Source: JBNKZU01 sp050301795 (GTDB lineage Bacteria; Pseudomonadota; Gammaproteobacteria; Thiohalomonadales; Thiohalomonadaceae). Taken from it: a DNA stretch of 64,000 nucleotides. Location of the stretch: assembly GCA_050301795.1 (NCBI GenBank), contig JBNKZU010000017.1, forward strand, positions 50,989 through 114,988, in the 5' to 3' direction. Shown piece by piece: positions 33,163 to 42,048 of this stretch; position 1 is the stretch's first letter; each line of letters opens with the position of its first letter. The translations under genes and the position numbers were made by a program. The notes below the pieces were generated by a model, which worked only from the letters and a program-made list of their open reading frames with translations, searched no databases and was not told where the DNA came from.

Positions 33163-34449
33163 TTGAAATATCTTGTTTCCATACTGCTGTTGTTCTTGCT
33201 ATCAGGTTGCAACGACTTCACTGAGCGCGACATATCCAGTGTCAGTAAGAAATGCACTGATCTGGAAAAGAACGAAATCATCTATGGCCTGATGCACGAT
33301 GCATACTATTGGCATGACAAGACACCAACACTCGATTACACCACTTATCACTCCCAAAAAGCCCTATTAAAAGACCTGATCTATTCTCCGACTGATCGTT
33401 GGTCATTCATCACGAGCCTTAAAGAGTTTAATGACTACTACTCATCGGGTGAGTTTGTTGGTGTTGGCATTTCTATGGCAGTAGATTATGGAAACTTCAT
33501 TATGATTCGCTATGTAATACCCGGCTCTCCTGCCGATAGAGCTGGTTTGAAGAGGGGTGACTCCATTACCGCTATTAGTGATATTCCTGTTTCGTCAATT
33601 CTTGATGCTGATGATTTAGACGACGCAATGAAAGATGATGATGTTGGTGTCGTGGTTAAACTAAATCTAAGTACTGGCCGTAGAGTTACGCTAACAAAGG
33701 AGGTGGTTTCGGTTACCTCTGTCGTCTATAGCCAAAAGACTCTTCATAATGGCAACATGGTTGGTTACTTCATGCTCGATCGATTTATCCTGCCAACAGA
33801 GGATGAACTAACCATACTAATGGATGATTTTATTGACTCGAACGTCACGGAGCTAATCATCGACCTGCGTTACAACGGCGGTGGCACCACAGATGTCTCT
33901 AAAACTCTTGCAAACTATCTACTCCCCTCCGTTTTCGATGGCAGCGTCTATACCCGCTATATTCACAACAGTAACTACTCTAGTTTGAACCAAGAAGATT
34001 ATTTTATATCGGCGAATAAGTCCCTAAGCCTTAATCGCGTCTTTATCATCACAAGCAACGAAACTGCATCCGCCAGCGAACAGTTAATCAACGGCCTACT
34101 TCCCTACACCAAGGTCATCACCATTGGTGATTATACCAATGGTAAGCCCTATGGGATGTACGCAAATGAGTTTTGTGATGAGGTGTTGGTTCCAATCCAG
34201 TTCAAAATGCAAAATGCAAACGGTGATAGTTGGCTAACCTCAGGAATACCCCCCACCTGTACAATCTCAGAGAGTAGTTTTGAGATGTTTGGATCAACAA
34301 CCGAGCCGCTATACAAGGCAGCGCTTGACTATATCGATAACGGCTCATGTCCTGCCAATTTATCAGCTGCAAACAAGAGCAGACCATTTGTTAAAACGCA
34401 AAAGAGCGCAAGACCCGGTGGGTTTAGAGGAGAGTTGGGACTCTATTGA
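33163..34449 (+). CDS. S41-family carboxyl-terminal protease-like lipoprotein
   Basis: A 428-residue exported protein. The N-terminal signal ends in the lipobox LLLFLLSGC, so it is probably lipid-anchored. A PDZ domain follows (GVGISMAVDYGNF, PGSPADRAGLKRGDSITAI) and then the S41 protease core: LIIDLRYNGGGTT, SNETASASEQLINGL with the nucleophile Ser, and IGDYTNGKPYG with the general-base Lys. It is a different subtype from CtpA at 40632. The start is TTG, matching MKYLVSILL. The last ~30 residues are basic and unordered. It overlaps gpsA convergently by seven bases. Confidence 0.87.
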   Translation: MKYLVSILLLFLLSGCNDFTERDISSVSKKCTDLEKNEIIYGLMHDAYYWHDKTPTLDYTTYHSQKALLKDLIYSPTDRWSFITSLKEFNDYYSSGEFVGVGISMAVDYGNFIMIRYVIPGSPADRAGLKRGDSITAISDIPVSSILDADDLDDAMKDDDVGVVVKLNLSTGRRVTLTKEVVSVTSVVYSQKTLHNGNMVGYFMLDRFILPTEDELTILMDDFIDSNVTELIIDLRYNGGGTTDVSKTLANYLLPSVFDGSVYTRYIHNSNYSSLNQEDYFISANKSLSLNRVFIITSNETASASEQLINGLLPYTKVITIGDYTNGKPYGMYANEFCDEVLVPIQFKMQNANGDSWLTSGIPPTCTISESSFEMFGSTTEPLYKAALDYIDNGSCPANLSAANKSRPFVKTQKSARPGGFRGELGLY

Positions 34450-35453
34450 ACGATCTCAGCCTTGGGGCTTCTTCCTAATAGAGACTCTACGGCATGTGTC
34501 GCTTCAACGCCTTCATAAAGAACACGATAGACCTGTTCCACAATCGGCATCTCAACGCCAAGGTGTTGCGATTGCATATAGATTTCGGGGGCACTTTTTA
34601 CACCTTCAACTGCCTGTCCGATCTCTGTGATCACCTGTTCTAGTGGTTTTCCGGCACCGAGCCCTAATCCGACACGTCGGTTACGCGATTGATTATCCGT
34701 GCAGGTCAGCACCAGATCGCCTAGTCCGGCTAATCCCATCATGGTTTCGGCATTACCTCCCATCGCAACACCGAGACGAACCATCTCTGCAAGTCCACGT
34801 GTAATCAGTGCGGCACGGGTATTTGCACCATAGCCAAGGCCATCTGCAATCCCGGCAGCAATCGCTAAGACATTCTTGCAGGCACCACCAATCTCAATAC
34901 TGACGATATCCGTGGCGGTATAGGCGCGAAAAGCATGTCCATGTAACAGTGACGCAAAGTGATCCGCAATCTTGATATTTGAGGCACCTACCGTTACAGC
35001 GGTTGGCAAACCACTGGCAACCTCAAGCGCAAAGGTCGGACCGGAGATCACCGCACAGCGCTCACAACTACCAGCCTCCTCTTCAACCACTTGGTGTAGT
35101 AGTTTACCTGTTTTGGGTTCAAGCCCTTTAGTCGCCCATGAGATCGGACAATTTTCATCTAACTCACTTACGATATTTGCAATCGTAGCGCGAAAAACAT
35201 GGCTCGGAACGGCAACAACCACTGAGGTAGCCATCGATAAAAGCGATGGCAGATCAGCCGATGGTGTTAAAGCTTCAGGAAAGGAGGCATTAGGAAGATA
35301 GCGCTGGTTAATTCGGCTCGTCGCCATCATATCCATTTGCGCTTTATCTCGTCCCCATAGATAGGTTCGATTGCCATTTCGCGCAAACTGTATCGCAAGA
35401 GCACTTCCCCACGAACCAGCGCCGATGACAACAATGTTCTCTTTTGCAGTCAT
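34443..35453 (-). CDS. gpsA: glycerol-3-phosphate dehydrogenase [NAD(P)+] GpsA
   Basis: Makes sn-glycerol 3-phosphate from dihydroxyacetone phosphate, feeding PlsY. The 336-residue protein starts with the Rossmann motif VIGAGSWGSALAIQFARNG, followed by ISWATKGLEPKTG, VISGPTFALEVASGLPTAV and GACKNVLAIAAGI (catalytic Lys). GLGDLVLTCTDNQSRNRRVG follows. Its ATG is 13 bases downstream of the secB stop; grxC, trxC and secB precede it, a common gammaproteobacterial order. Confidence 0.97.
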   Translation of the reverse strand: MTAKENIVVIGAGSWGSALAIQFARNGNRTYLWGRDKAQMDMMATSRINQRYLPNASFPEALTPSADLPSLLSMATSVVVAVPSHVFRATIANIVSELDENCPISWATKGLEPKTGKLLHQVVEEEAGSCERCAVISGPTFALEVASGLPTAVTVGASNIKIADHFASLLHGHAFRAYTATDIVSIEIGGACKNVLAIAAGIADGLGYGANTRAALITRGLAEMVRLGVAMGGNAETMMGLAGLGDLVLTCTDNQSRNRRVGLGLGAGKPLEQVITEIGQAVEGVKSAPEIYMQSQHLGVEMPIVEQVYRVLYEGVEATHAVESLLGRSPKAEIVQ

Positions 35454-35466
35454 CTATAGTTAAGGA

Positions 35467-35928
35467 TTAATGTGCTTTCTCTTTGCTCTGACTCTGCTTT
35501 TGCAGATGCTGTGCATAGAGTGCATCAAAATTGATTGGGGCTAATACCAACTGAGGGAAACTGCCACGATTAACCAAGTCCGAGACGACCTCTCGTGCAT
35601 AGGGGAATAGAATATTGGGGCAGTAGCTGTTCAACATTTTGCCCATATCCGATTCACTAAAACCGTTCACAGTAAAGATCCCGGCCTGCTTTACTTCTGC
35701 AAGGTATGCGATCTCTTCTTTTAGTTTGGCGGTTACTGTCAGATTAAGGGTCACTTCATAAACATGTTCGGCAATACCTTCGACATCCGTATGTAGTTCA
35801 ATGCTGACATTTGGCTCCCATTGTTGCGTAAAGATTGATGGGGATTTGGGGGTTTCAAACGAGATATCCTTGACATAAACTCGCTGAATGACAAATTGTT
35901 GCTCTGCTTTTTTTGTGTTTTCACTCAT
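35467..35928 (-). CDS. secB: protein-export chaperone SecB
   Basis: Tetrameric chaperone that keeps preproteins unfolded and hands them to SecA. The 153-residue protein has the family blocks FVIQRVYVKDISFETPKSP, VYEVTLNLTVTAK, KQAGIFTV and LNSYCPNILFPYAREVVSDL. I take the ATG at 35928 (MSENTKK), with AGGA upstream; the frame extends three codons to a TTG. Confidence 0.96.
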   Translation of the reverse strand: MSENTKKAEQQFVIQRVYVKDISFETPKSPSIFTQQWEPNVSIELHTDVEGIAEHVYEVTLNLTVTAKLKEEIAYLAEVKQAGIFTVNGFSESDMGKMLNSYCPNILFPYAREVVSDLVNRGSFPQLVLAPINFDALYAQHLQKQSQSKEKAH

Positions 35929-35946
35929 CAGACTCAATCCTGTTTT

Positions 35947-36381
35947 TTAAAGCGACTGTTTTATCCAGCCAGTTAAATTGTTCAAATCCATTGCACCGGC
36001 AACCCGATTAACTTCATGTCCACCTTTGAATAGTACAATAGTTGGGATACTACGGATATTCCAAGTTGCCGCCAAGCCCTGTTCGACCTCAGTGTTTACC
36101 TTTGCCAACCTGATCTGCGGTTCAAATAGTTGTGCTGCTTTCTCAAAGATGGGTGCCATCATTTTGCACGGGCCACACCAGGGAGCCCAGAAATCGACAA
36201 CCACAGGAAGATCACATCGACTGATATGCTGATTAAAATTTGAGCCCTTCAACTCGATGGGTTTCGAGATAAAAAGAGGTGCTTTACAGCGGCCGCACTT
36301 ACCATTTTTATTCAGTCGTTGCGATGGAAGTCGGTTTACCGTATCGCAATGAGGGCAGACAATGTGAGTTGCTTCGCCCAT
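35947..36381 (-). CDS. trxC: thioredoxin 2 (TrxC-type)
   Basis: A 144-residue thioredoxin with an N-terminal zinc-binding domain: C9/C12 (VCPHC) and C29/C32 (CGRC). The thioredoxin fold carries the active site FWAPWCGPCKMM (C69, C72) and the cis-Pro in IRSIPTIVLF. TrxC proteins are often induced by oxidative stress. It lies between grxC and secB on the minus strand. Confidence 0.94.
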   Translation of the reverse strand: MGEATHIVCPHCDTVNRLPSQRLNKNGKCGRCKAPLFISKPIELKGSNFNQHISRCDLPVVVDFWAPWCGPCKMMAPIFEKAAQLFEPQIRLAKVNTEVEQGLAATWNIRSIPTIVLFKGGHEVNRVAGAMDLNNLTGWIKQSL

Positions 36382-36390
36382 TGTTAATGG

Positions 36391-36648
36391 CTATTCGATT
36401 CCGAGGCGAGGATTCAGTTCACCCATGACATCCATTTCAGCCATGTCGTCAAACCCGCCCACATGAAAATCATCGATAAATATCTGCGGAACAGAGGTAC
36501 GTTTAGACAACGCTTCCATCTCTGAACGGCGCTCAGGATATTGGTCAAGTCTGATATCGGTATACTCCACGCCTTTCTTGTCAAGCAGACTACGAGCACG
36601 AATACAGTATGGACACATCGCAGTTGTATAGAGCACTACATTAGGCAT
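36391..36648 (-). CDS. grxC: glutaredoxin 3 GrxC
   Basis: An 85-residue class I glutaredoxin. The dithiol site is CPYC (12-15), TSVPQIFIDDFHVGGFDD carries the cis-Pro and glutathione-binding GG. It reduces mixed disulfides using glutathione. It follows the rhodanese gene by 13 bases and precedes trxC. Confidence 0.95.
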   Translation of the reverse strand: MPNVVLYTTAMCPYCIRARSLLDKKGVEYTDIRLDQYPERRSEMEALSKRTSVPQIFIDDFHVGGFDDMAEMDVMGELNPRLGIE

Positions 36649-36661
36649 TTCATTAAACCTC

Positions 36662-37111
36662 TTATCGTTTCTTCTTACGCTTTTTACCGGGAATCTCTAT
36701 TGGAAGGTTAGCGTTTTTCCAGGCCATGATTCCTCCACGGAGATTGTAAACATTCTCAAAGCCCTGTTTACGCAGTTTTGCACAGGCACTGCTGGAACGA
36801 TGACCACTACGACACCCGACAATGACTGTTTTATCCTTGTAGTTGCTTATCTCATCAACACGTTTAGCAAATGCACTAAGAGGCATGTGAACGGAATCAA
36901 CAATTACCCCATCCTTTAATTCGCTCTGTTCACGAACGTCCAATACCAGTGCATCCTGATGATTGATCAGCATCACCGCACCTGAGGCATCGACCTCGTG
37001 ATATCCACGAATTCGGCGCATCACCTGACCACCGAACATCATCGCGATAATAAAGAGAAGGGAAAGAACAAGATCCCAGTGATTGATTGAAAACTCTAAA
37101 ATACGTTCCAT
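36662..37111 (-). CDS. membrane-anchored rhodanese-like protein (YibN-type)
   Basis: A 149-residue protein with one N-terminal transmembrane helix (residues ~14-30) and a rhodanese domain: LVLDVREQSEL (58-67) and the active loop VGCRSGHRSS with nucleophile C100. The C terminus is very basic (PGKKRKKKR). Rhodaneses move sulfane sulfur. The gene heads the minus-strand grxC-trxC-secB-gpsA group, as its YibN relative does in E. coli. Confidence 0.9.
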   Translation of the reverse strand: MERILEFSINHWDLVLSLLFIIAMMFGGQVMRRIRGYHEVDASGAVMLINHQDALVLDVREQSELKDGVIVDSVHMPLSAFAKRVDEISNYKDKTVIVGCRSGHRSSSACAKLRKQGFENVYNLRGGIMAWKNANLPIEIPGKKRKKKR

Positions 37112-37140
37112 AAACTCACAAACGGCTAATAATAAAAAAA

Positions 37141-37162
37141 GGAGATTTTACTGGAAATCTCC
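37141..37162 (-). terminator. intrinsic terminator after the ArsR gene
   Basis: GGAGATTT (37141-37148) and AAATCTCC (37155-37162) pair around a six-base loop, and on the minus strand the stem is followed by seven T. It separates the ArsR gene from the rhodanese-led operon. The plus-strand side has only a TTTAA tail. Confidence 0.82.
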
Positions 37163-37192
37163 TTTAATTGCGTTAACTTGTTTTATCGGGTT

Positions 37193-37513
37193 CTATCCCA
37201 TGGTGCAAAATACGTTTCGCATCATTCCAATTAACTGTAACGTGCGCGCATCGACCACCTTATAAAAAACACGATTGGCATCCTTACGTGAAGAGAGGAT
37301 CCCTTTGTCACGAAGAATCGCCAAATGCTGAGAGATATTACTTTGTGATGTTCCAACACGCTCCACAATATCCTGAACACTAACCTCCTGATCCCCTAAG
37401 GTGCAGAGAATCTTTAATCTTAAAGGGTGAGACATTGCCTTAAGAGAGCGCGATGCACGATCAATATCCTCGTCCCGTGTCATTAAACCGTGAGTGTTAT
37501 CTTCGCTTATCAT
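37193..37513 (-). CDS. ArsR-family winged-helix transcriptional regulator
   Basis: A 106-residue winged-helix regulator: LKAMSHPLRLKILCTLGDQEVSVQDIVERVGTSQSNISQHL is the helix-turn-helix and LAILRDKGILSSRKDANRVFYKV the wing. It has two Cys (in KILCTL and NVFCTMG), which could sense redox, sulfide or metal, as in BigR/SqrR-like ArsR proteins. Targets are not evident. It is separated by a terminator from the rhodanese operon. Confidence 0.88.
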   Translation of the reverse strand: MISEDNTHGLMTRDEDIDRASRSLKAMSHPLRLKILCTLGDQEVSVQDIVERVGTSQSNISQHLAILRDKGILSSRKDANRVFYKVVDARTLQLIGMMRNVFCTMG

Positions 37514-37767
37514 AGATTTTTTCCACTAATGTCGTTGATAGAGCTGCTATTTCTATATTCTGTTATACGCAGCTTTAGCTGTTATAAAAGCCAAAACATT
37601 ATACAATAAAGCTGATTTTGAGTAGAGCTTTATTCTAATACAATAATACTCTTGAATACTTCTGGAAGAACATACACTCCATTGGGTAGTTGAATCAAGA
37701 GATCTCTGCTCCATTTTGTATATTAGAGATGAGAAATTGGGCGAATATGCCCTGAAACCACAAAAAT

Positions 37768-39339
37768 ATGACCACAACTGAACGCCATAAACCTTTAGCC
37801 CTCATCATTCTTGATGGTTGGGGTTACTCAGAGCAAACCGATGGGAATGCTATCGCTGCTGCCAACACCCCGAACTGGGACAAGATGTGGCAGGACAATC
37901 CACACACCGTTATTCGCGCCTCTGGCGCTGAGGTCGGATTACCGGGAGATCAGATGGGTAACTCTGAAGTCGGACACCTCAATATCGGTGCAGGACGAGT
38001 GGTCTATCAGGAGTTTACTCGCGTCAGCCGAGCGATAAAAACCGGATCATTCTTTAAAAATTCAACCCTGACCGATGCTGTCGATCTCGCTAAAGAGAGT
38101 GATAAAGCGATCCATATTCTCGGGCTGCTCTCTCCCGGCGGTGTACACAGTCACGAAGAGCATATTCATGCCATGATACAACTGGCAATTGATCGCGGCG
38201 TAAAACGGGTCTTCCTCCATGCCTTTTTAGATGGACGGGATACCCCGCCGAAAAGCGCTAAAGAGTCGATCCAAAAGGTTGAGGAGCTGTTTAAAACATT
38301 GGGAAATGGACGCATTGCTTCGATTATCGGACGCTACTATGCCATGGATCGGGATCATCGATGGCCACGAATTCAGGAAGCGTATGATCTGATTACCGGA
38401 TGTAAATCTGAGTTTAAAGCAAGTAGTGCAACCGAAGCATTGGAGATGGCTTACGCCAGAGGTGAGTCTGATGAGTTTGTCCGTGCCACCGCTATCGGTA
38501 ATGGTGGTGACAAATGCGGCTTGAATGATGGTGATGTATTGATCTTTATGAACTACCGTTCAGATCGTGCACGTCAGATCACCCGCCCATTCATTGAGGA
38601 GGATTTTGATCAGTTTGAGCGCACTAACAGACCTAAGCTTGGTGCATTTGTCAGCCTGACCGAGTACAGCGCTGACTATGATGTCCCTGTGGCATTTCCG
38701 CCCGAGCGTTTAACCAACTGCCTTGGTGAATACCTCTCAAATCTTGGTATGCGTCAGCTTCGAATCGCCGAAACCGAGAAATATGCACATGTCACCTTCT
38801 TCTTCAACGGCGGCCGGGAAGAGCCGTTTGAGTGGGAAGAGCGGATGCTGATCCCATCCCCTAATGTCGCAACCTATGATCTTCAGCCGGAGATGAATTC
38901 AAACGAGTTGACCGATAAACTCGTTGAGGCGATTGAGAGCCAACACTACGACGTCATCATCTGTAACTACGCTAACCCTGACATGGTGGGTCACACCGGA
39001 AATTTCGACGCAACAATTGGCGCAATTGAGGTTATTGATGCCCATCTTGGACGAATACTGGAGGCTCTAAATCGTGTTGATGGCGAGGCGCTAATCACAG
39101 CCGATCACGGCAATGCCGAGAAGATGCGTGACAAAGAGAGTGGACAACGCCACACCGCCCATACCACCAATGTTGTTCCATTCGTCTATGCAGGTGCCCG
39201 TGATCTTAAATTAAATGAATATGGCACACTTGCCGACATTGCACCGACAATGTTGGAGCTATTAGCTCTCGAAAAACCGATTGAGATGAATGGGCACTCT
39301 CTAATCACCAAAGATGATGAAGCCACAGATCACCTCTAA
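37768..39339 (+). CDS. gpmI: 2,3-bisphosphoglycerate-independent phosphoglycerate mutase GpmI
   Basis: Interconverts 2- and 3-phosphoglycerate using two Mn ions and a phosphoserine. The 523-residue protein has LIILDGWGYSE near residue 12 (metal Asp), the phosphorylated Ser in MGNSEVGHLNIGAGR (S66), HAFLDGRDTPP, NYRSDRARQ, CNYANPDMVGHTG and ITADHGNAEKM. The next gene begins 26 bases before its end in another frame. Confidence 0.97.
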   Translation: MTTTERHKPLALIILDGWGYSEQTDGNAIAAANTPNWDKMWQDNPHTVIRASGAEVGLPGDQMGNSEVGHLNIGAGRVVYQEFTRVSRAIKTGSFFKNSTLTDAVDLAKESDKAIHILGLLSPGGVHSHEEHIHAMIQLAIDRGVKRVFLHAFLDGRDTPPKSAKESIQKVEELFKTLGNGRIASIIGRYYAMDRDHRWPRIQEAYDLITGCKSEFKASSATEALEMAYARGESDEFVRATAIGNGGDKCGLNDGDVLIFMNYRSDRARQITRPFIEEDFDQFERTNRPKLGAFVSLTEYSADYDVPVAFPPERLTNCLGEYLSNLGMRQLRIAETEKYAHVTFFFNGGREEPFEWEERMLIPSPNVATYDLQPEMNSNELTDKLVEAIESQHYDVIICNYANPDMVGHTGNFDATIGAIEVIDAHLGRILEALNRVDGEALITADHGNAEKMRDKESGQRHTAHTTNVVPFVYAGARDLKLNEYGTLADIAPTMLELLALEKPIEMNGHSLITKDDEATDHL

Positions 39340-40510
39340 ACGGTACATAAACACCAACATCAACGTACTTATTATCAGTTGGTTGATACTGCTGTCGATC
39401 TCCTTAAGTTCCGAGACTATTGCTGCAACCGATAAACGGCAGAAAAAGGAGCAAGAGTTAAAAGAGCTTCAATCCAATATCAAAACTATTCGTCAGGAAT
39501 TGAAGAAAACTCAAAAAGCACTCTCTTCTCAAGAACAAGTCTTAAAAAAAGCAGAAATCGGGATCGGCGAGCTTTCAAAGCGAGTCAACTCATTAGAGCG
39601 CGCACTGAAACTACAGCAAGACAAAATTGATGATCTGCGAGACCGCCGCCAGAAAAAGCAGCTTGAACTGAATCAGCAACGAAAGCTGCTCAAGGGTCAG
39701 ATTAGAGCCAGTTATGCCACGGGGCGCCAGGAGTATCTAAAGATCCTGCTCAATCAGGAAGACCCATCCACCATCGGTCGAATGCTAACCTATTACGACT
39801 ACTTCAACCGTATGCGAAGCAAAGAGATCGGGGCGCTTGGTGAAAAGATCACTGAGATCGCAGCAATCGAGACCGAAGTGGAGGTCGAGCAGCAAAGAAT
39901 CTTCGCCTTAAGAGACCAACGACTCGAAGAGTTGAGTGAATTAAACCAGCGACAGTTCGAACGAAAACGAGTGTTAGCACAACTTAAGCGTCAACTCACA
40001 ACCCGTGATGAGCAATTAACCAAGATGCTTAAGAGCCAGAATGAGCTTCAAAGCCTAATAAAAGCGCTGGGTGAGGTTCTTGCTGATATTCCATCTGCAC
40101 CACAACAATTAAAATCGTTTAGAAGTCAGCGTGGCAAGATGAAATGGCCAACCCAAGGCTCAATCATTGCGCGATACGGCAGCGAACGAAACCTAGGAAA
40201 GCTAAAATGGAATGGCGTCATGATAAAAGCAAAGGAAGGCAATAATGTCAGGGCGATCACACATGGTCGGGTCGTCTTTTCTGACTGGCTCAGGGGATAC
40301 GGCCTAATCATCATCATCGATCATGGCGATGGGTATATGAGCCTTTATGGACATAACCAGAGCCTGCTAAAGGATGTTGGCGACTGGGTTGATAAGGGAG
40401 AAGCCATCGCATCAGTCGGTAACAGTGGTGGTTTTGATCAGAGTGCGCTCTATTTTGAGATTCGGCATAAAGGAAAGCCTACAAATCCACGTTATTGGTG
40501 TCGTGGCTAA
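39314..40510 (+). CDS. envC: murein hydrolase activator EnvC-type protein
   Basis: A 398-residue periplasmic protein. An N-terminal signal helix (INVLIISWLILLSISLSS) is followed by ~220 residues of coiled coil rich in Lys, Glu and Gln. A C-terminal LytM/M23 domain follows: GVMIKAKEGNNVRAITHGRVV, LIIIIDHGDGYMSLYGHN, GNSGGFDQSALYFEIRHKG. The first zinc-ligand pair (H-x-G-x-D) is absent, as in EnvC. It therefore probably activates amidases instead of cleaving peptidoglycan. The start overlaps gpmI by 26 bases. Confidence 0.92.
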   Translation: MMKPQITSKRYINTNINVLIISWLILLSISLSSETIAATDKRQKKEQELKELQSNIKTIRQELKKTQKALSSQEQVLKKAEIGIGELSKRVNSLERALKLQQDKIDDLRDRRQKKQLELNQQRKLLKGQIRASYATGRQEYLKILLNQEDPSTIGRMLTYYDYFNRMRSKEIGALGEKITEIAAIETEVEVEQQRIFALRDQRLEELSELNQRQFERKRVLAQLKRQLTTRDEQLTKMLKSQNELQSLIKALGEVLADIPSAPQQLKSFRSQRGKMKWPTQGSIIARYGSERNLGKLKWNGVMIKAKEGNNVRAITHGRVVFSDWLRGYGLIIIIDHGDGYMSLYGHNQSLLKDVGDWVDKGEAIASVGNSGGFDQSALYFEIRHKGKPTNPRYWCRG

Positions 40511-40631
40511 TTTGATATCCCCTTAATGTGCTATTGTTAACCAAACTGGCACTTTTTCATCGTAAAAATGGTCTTTTCCCCTTAAGTTGTGATAAAAAAC
40601 AGCATAGAAATAATATCAACAGGAGACTTGG

Positions 40632-41954
40632 ATGCGCTTACCTTTACGGACGCTATCTCTAATAACAACCGGAATTACAATCGGGTTTATCCTCAGCATC
40701 GGTACGACCGTTTTTGCTGATAAAGAGGTTTCAACTAAACCACCACACCTTCCTCTCGAATCACTGCGTAACTTTAGCGAGGTCTTTGGCAAGATCAAAA
40801 AAGATTATGTCGAGGAGGTTGACGACGATACGCTGCTTGAGAATGCGATCCGTGGAATGTTATCTGGCCTGGATCCCCACTCGGCATATCTAAACACAGA
40901 TGAATTCAAAGAGCTTCAAGTCGGCACAACTGGTCAGTTTGGCGGACTTGGAATCGAAGTCACGATGGAGGATGGCTTTGTAAAGGTTGTCACTCCGATT
41001 GATGATACCCCCGCCCAACGGGCTGGCGTTCAGGCTGGCGATCTTGTGATTCGACTCGATGAAACCCCTGTTAAAGGGATGACCCTCAATGAAGCGGTCA
41101 AAATCATGCGAGGCAAACCCGGCACAGATATCGAATTAACCATCGTCCGCGAAGGTGAAGAGAAACCGCTAACCATCACCATTACCCGCGATGTGATTAA
41201 AGTACGCAGTGTTAAAAAGCGTGTTCTTGATGAGGGCTTTGGTTACATCCGTATCACCAGTTTCCAGACACGTACCAGTTCACAGATCCGTGAGATGGTT
41301 GATGAGCTGAAAAAAGAGAATGGCGGAAGTCTCAAAGGCCTGGTTCTTGACCTGAGAAATAATCCCGGCGGCGTCCTCGGAGCTGCGGTTGAGGTCTCTG
41401 ATGCCTTCCTTGAAAAAGGGATGATTGTTTACACCCAGGGTCGAGCCAATGATGCAGAGTTAAAATATTCGGCTAAACCTGATGACATCCTCAAGGGTGC
41501 GCCGATGATTGTGCTAATCAATGGCGGCTCAGCTTCTGCTTCTGAGATTGTAGCCGGAGCATTACAGGATCATCATCGTGCAATCATCATGGGTAGTCGC
41601 AGCTTTGGTAAAGGCTCGGTACAAACCATCTTTCCAATGACCAACTCAACCGCTGTCAAGATCACTACTGCCCGCTACTACACGCCATCAGGACGCTCGA
41701 TACAGGCCGAAGGCATCGTCCCTGATATCATTGTTGATCCGGTGAAGGTCACCAAATCAAATGATAAAAAGATTGCTCCGGTAAAAGAGGCGAATCTCAC
41801 AGGTCATCTAACCAATGGCAACGAAGCGAATGAGAATAAAAAGGACAGTGAAGACAAACATATCGATACCACTGAACTTGCCTCAAAGGATTACGCTCTC
41901 CATGAGGCACTGACCCTGCTAAAGGGCTTAACGATTCTCAACCAATATAAATAA
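40632..41954 (+). CDS. ctpA: carboxyl-terminal processing protease CtpA (S41A)
   Basis: Periplasmic serine protease that trims proteins at their C termini. The 440-residue protein has an N-terminal membrane/signal segment (LITTGITIGFILSIGTTVFA), SGLDPHSAYLN, a PDZ domain (GIEVTMEDGFVKVV, PAQRAGVQAGDLVIRLD), and the S41 core LVLDLRNNPGGVL, INGGSASASEIVAGAL (nucleophile Ser) and GSRSFGKGSVQTI (base Lys). RBS AGGAGA lies just before. The order gpmI-envC-ctpA is conserved in gammaproteobacteria. Confidence 0.95.
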   Translation: MRLPLRTLSLITTGITIGFILSIGTTVFADKEVSTKPPHLPLESLRNFSEVFGKIKKDYVEEVDDDTLLENAIRGMLSGLDPHSAYLNTDEFKELQVGTTGQFGGLGIEVTMEDGFVKVVTPIDDTPAQRAGVQAGDLVIRLDETPVKGMTLNEAVKIMRGKPGTDIELTIVREGEEKPLTITITRDVIKVRSVKKRVLDEGFGYIRITSFQTRTSSQIREMVDELKKENGGSLKGLVLDLRNNPGGVLGAAVEVSDAFLEKGMIVYTQGRANDAELKYSAKPDDILKGAPMIVLINGGSASASEIVAGALQDHHRAIIMGSRSFGKGSVQTIFPMTNSTAVKITTARYYTPSGRSIQAEGIVPDIIVDPVKVTKSNDKKIAPVKEANLTGHLTNGNEANENKKDSEDKHIDTTELASKDYALHEALTLLKGLTILNQYK

Positions 41955-42048
41955 AGGCTCTCTATCTGCAAGGATGCAGTAGATGGAGAGGGAATAACTG
42001 ATACCTTACTGAATTGATGATGTGATCATAATCAAGTAACCTCAGACT

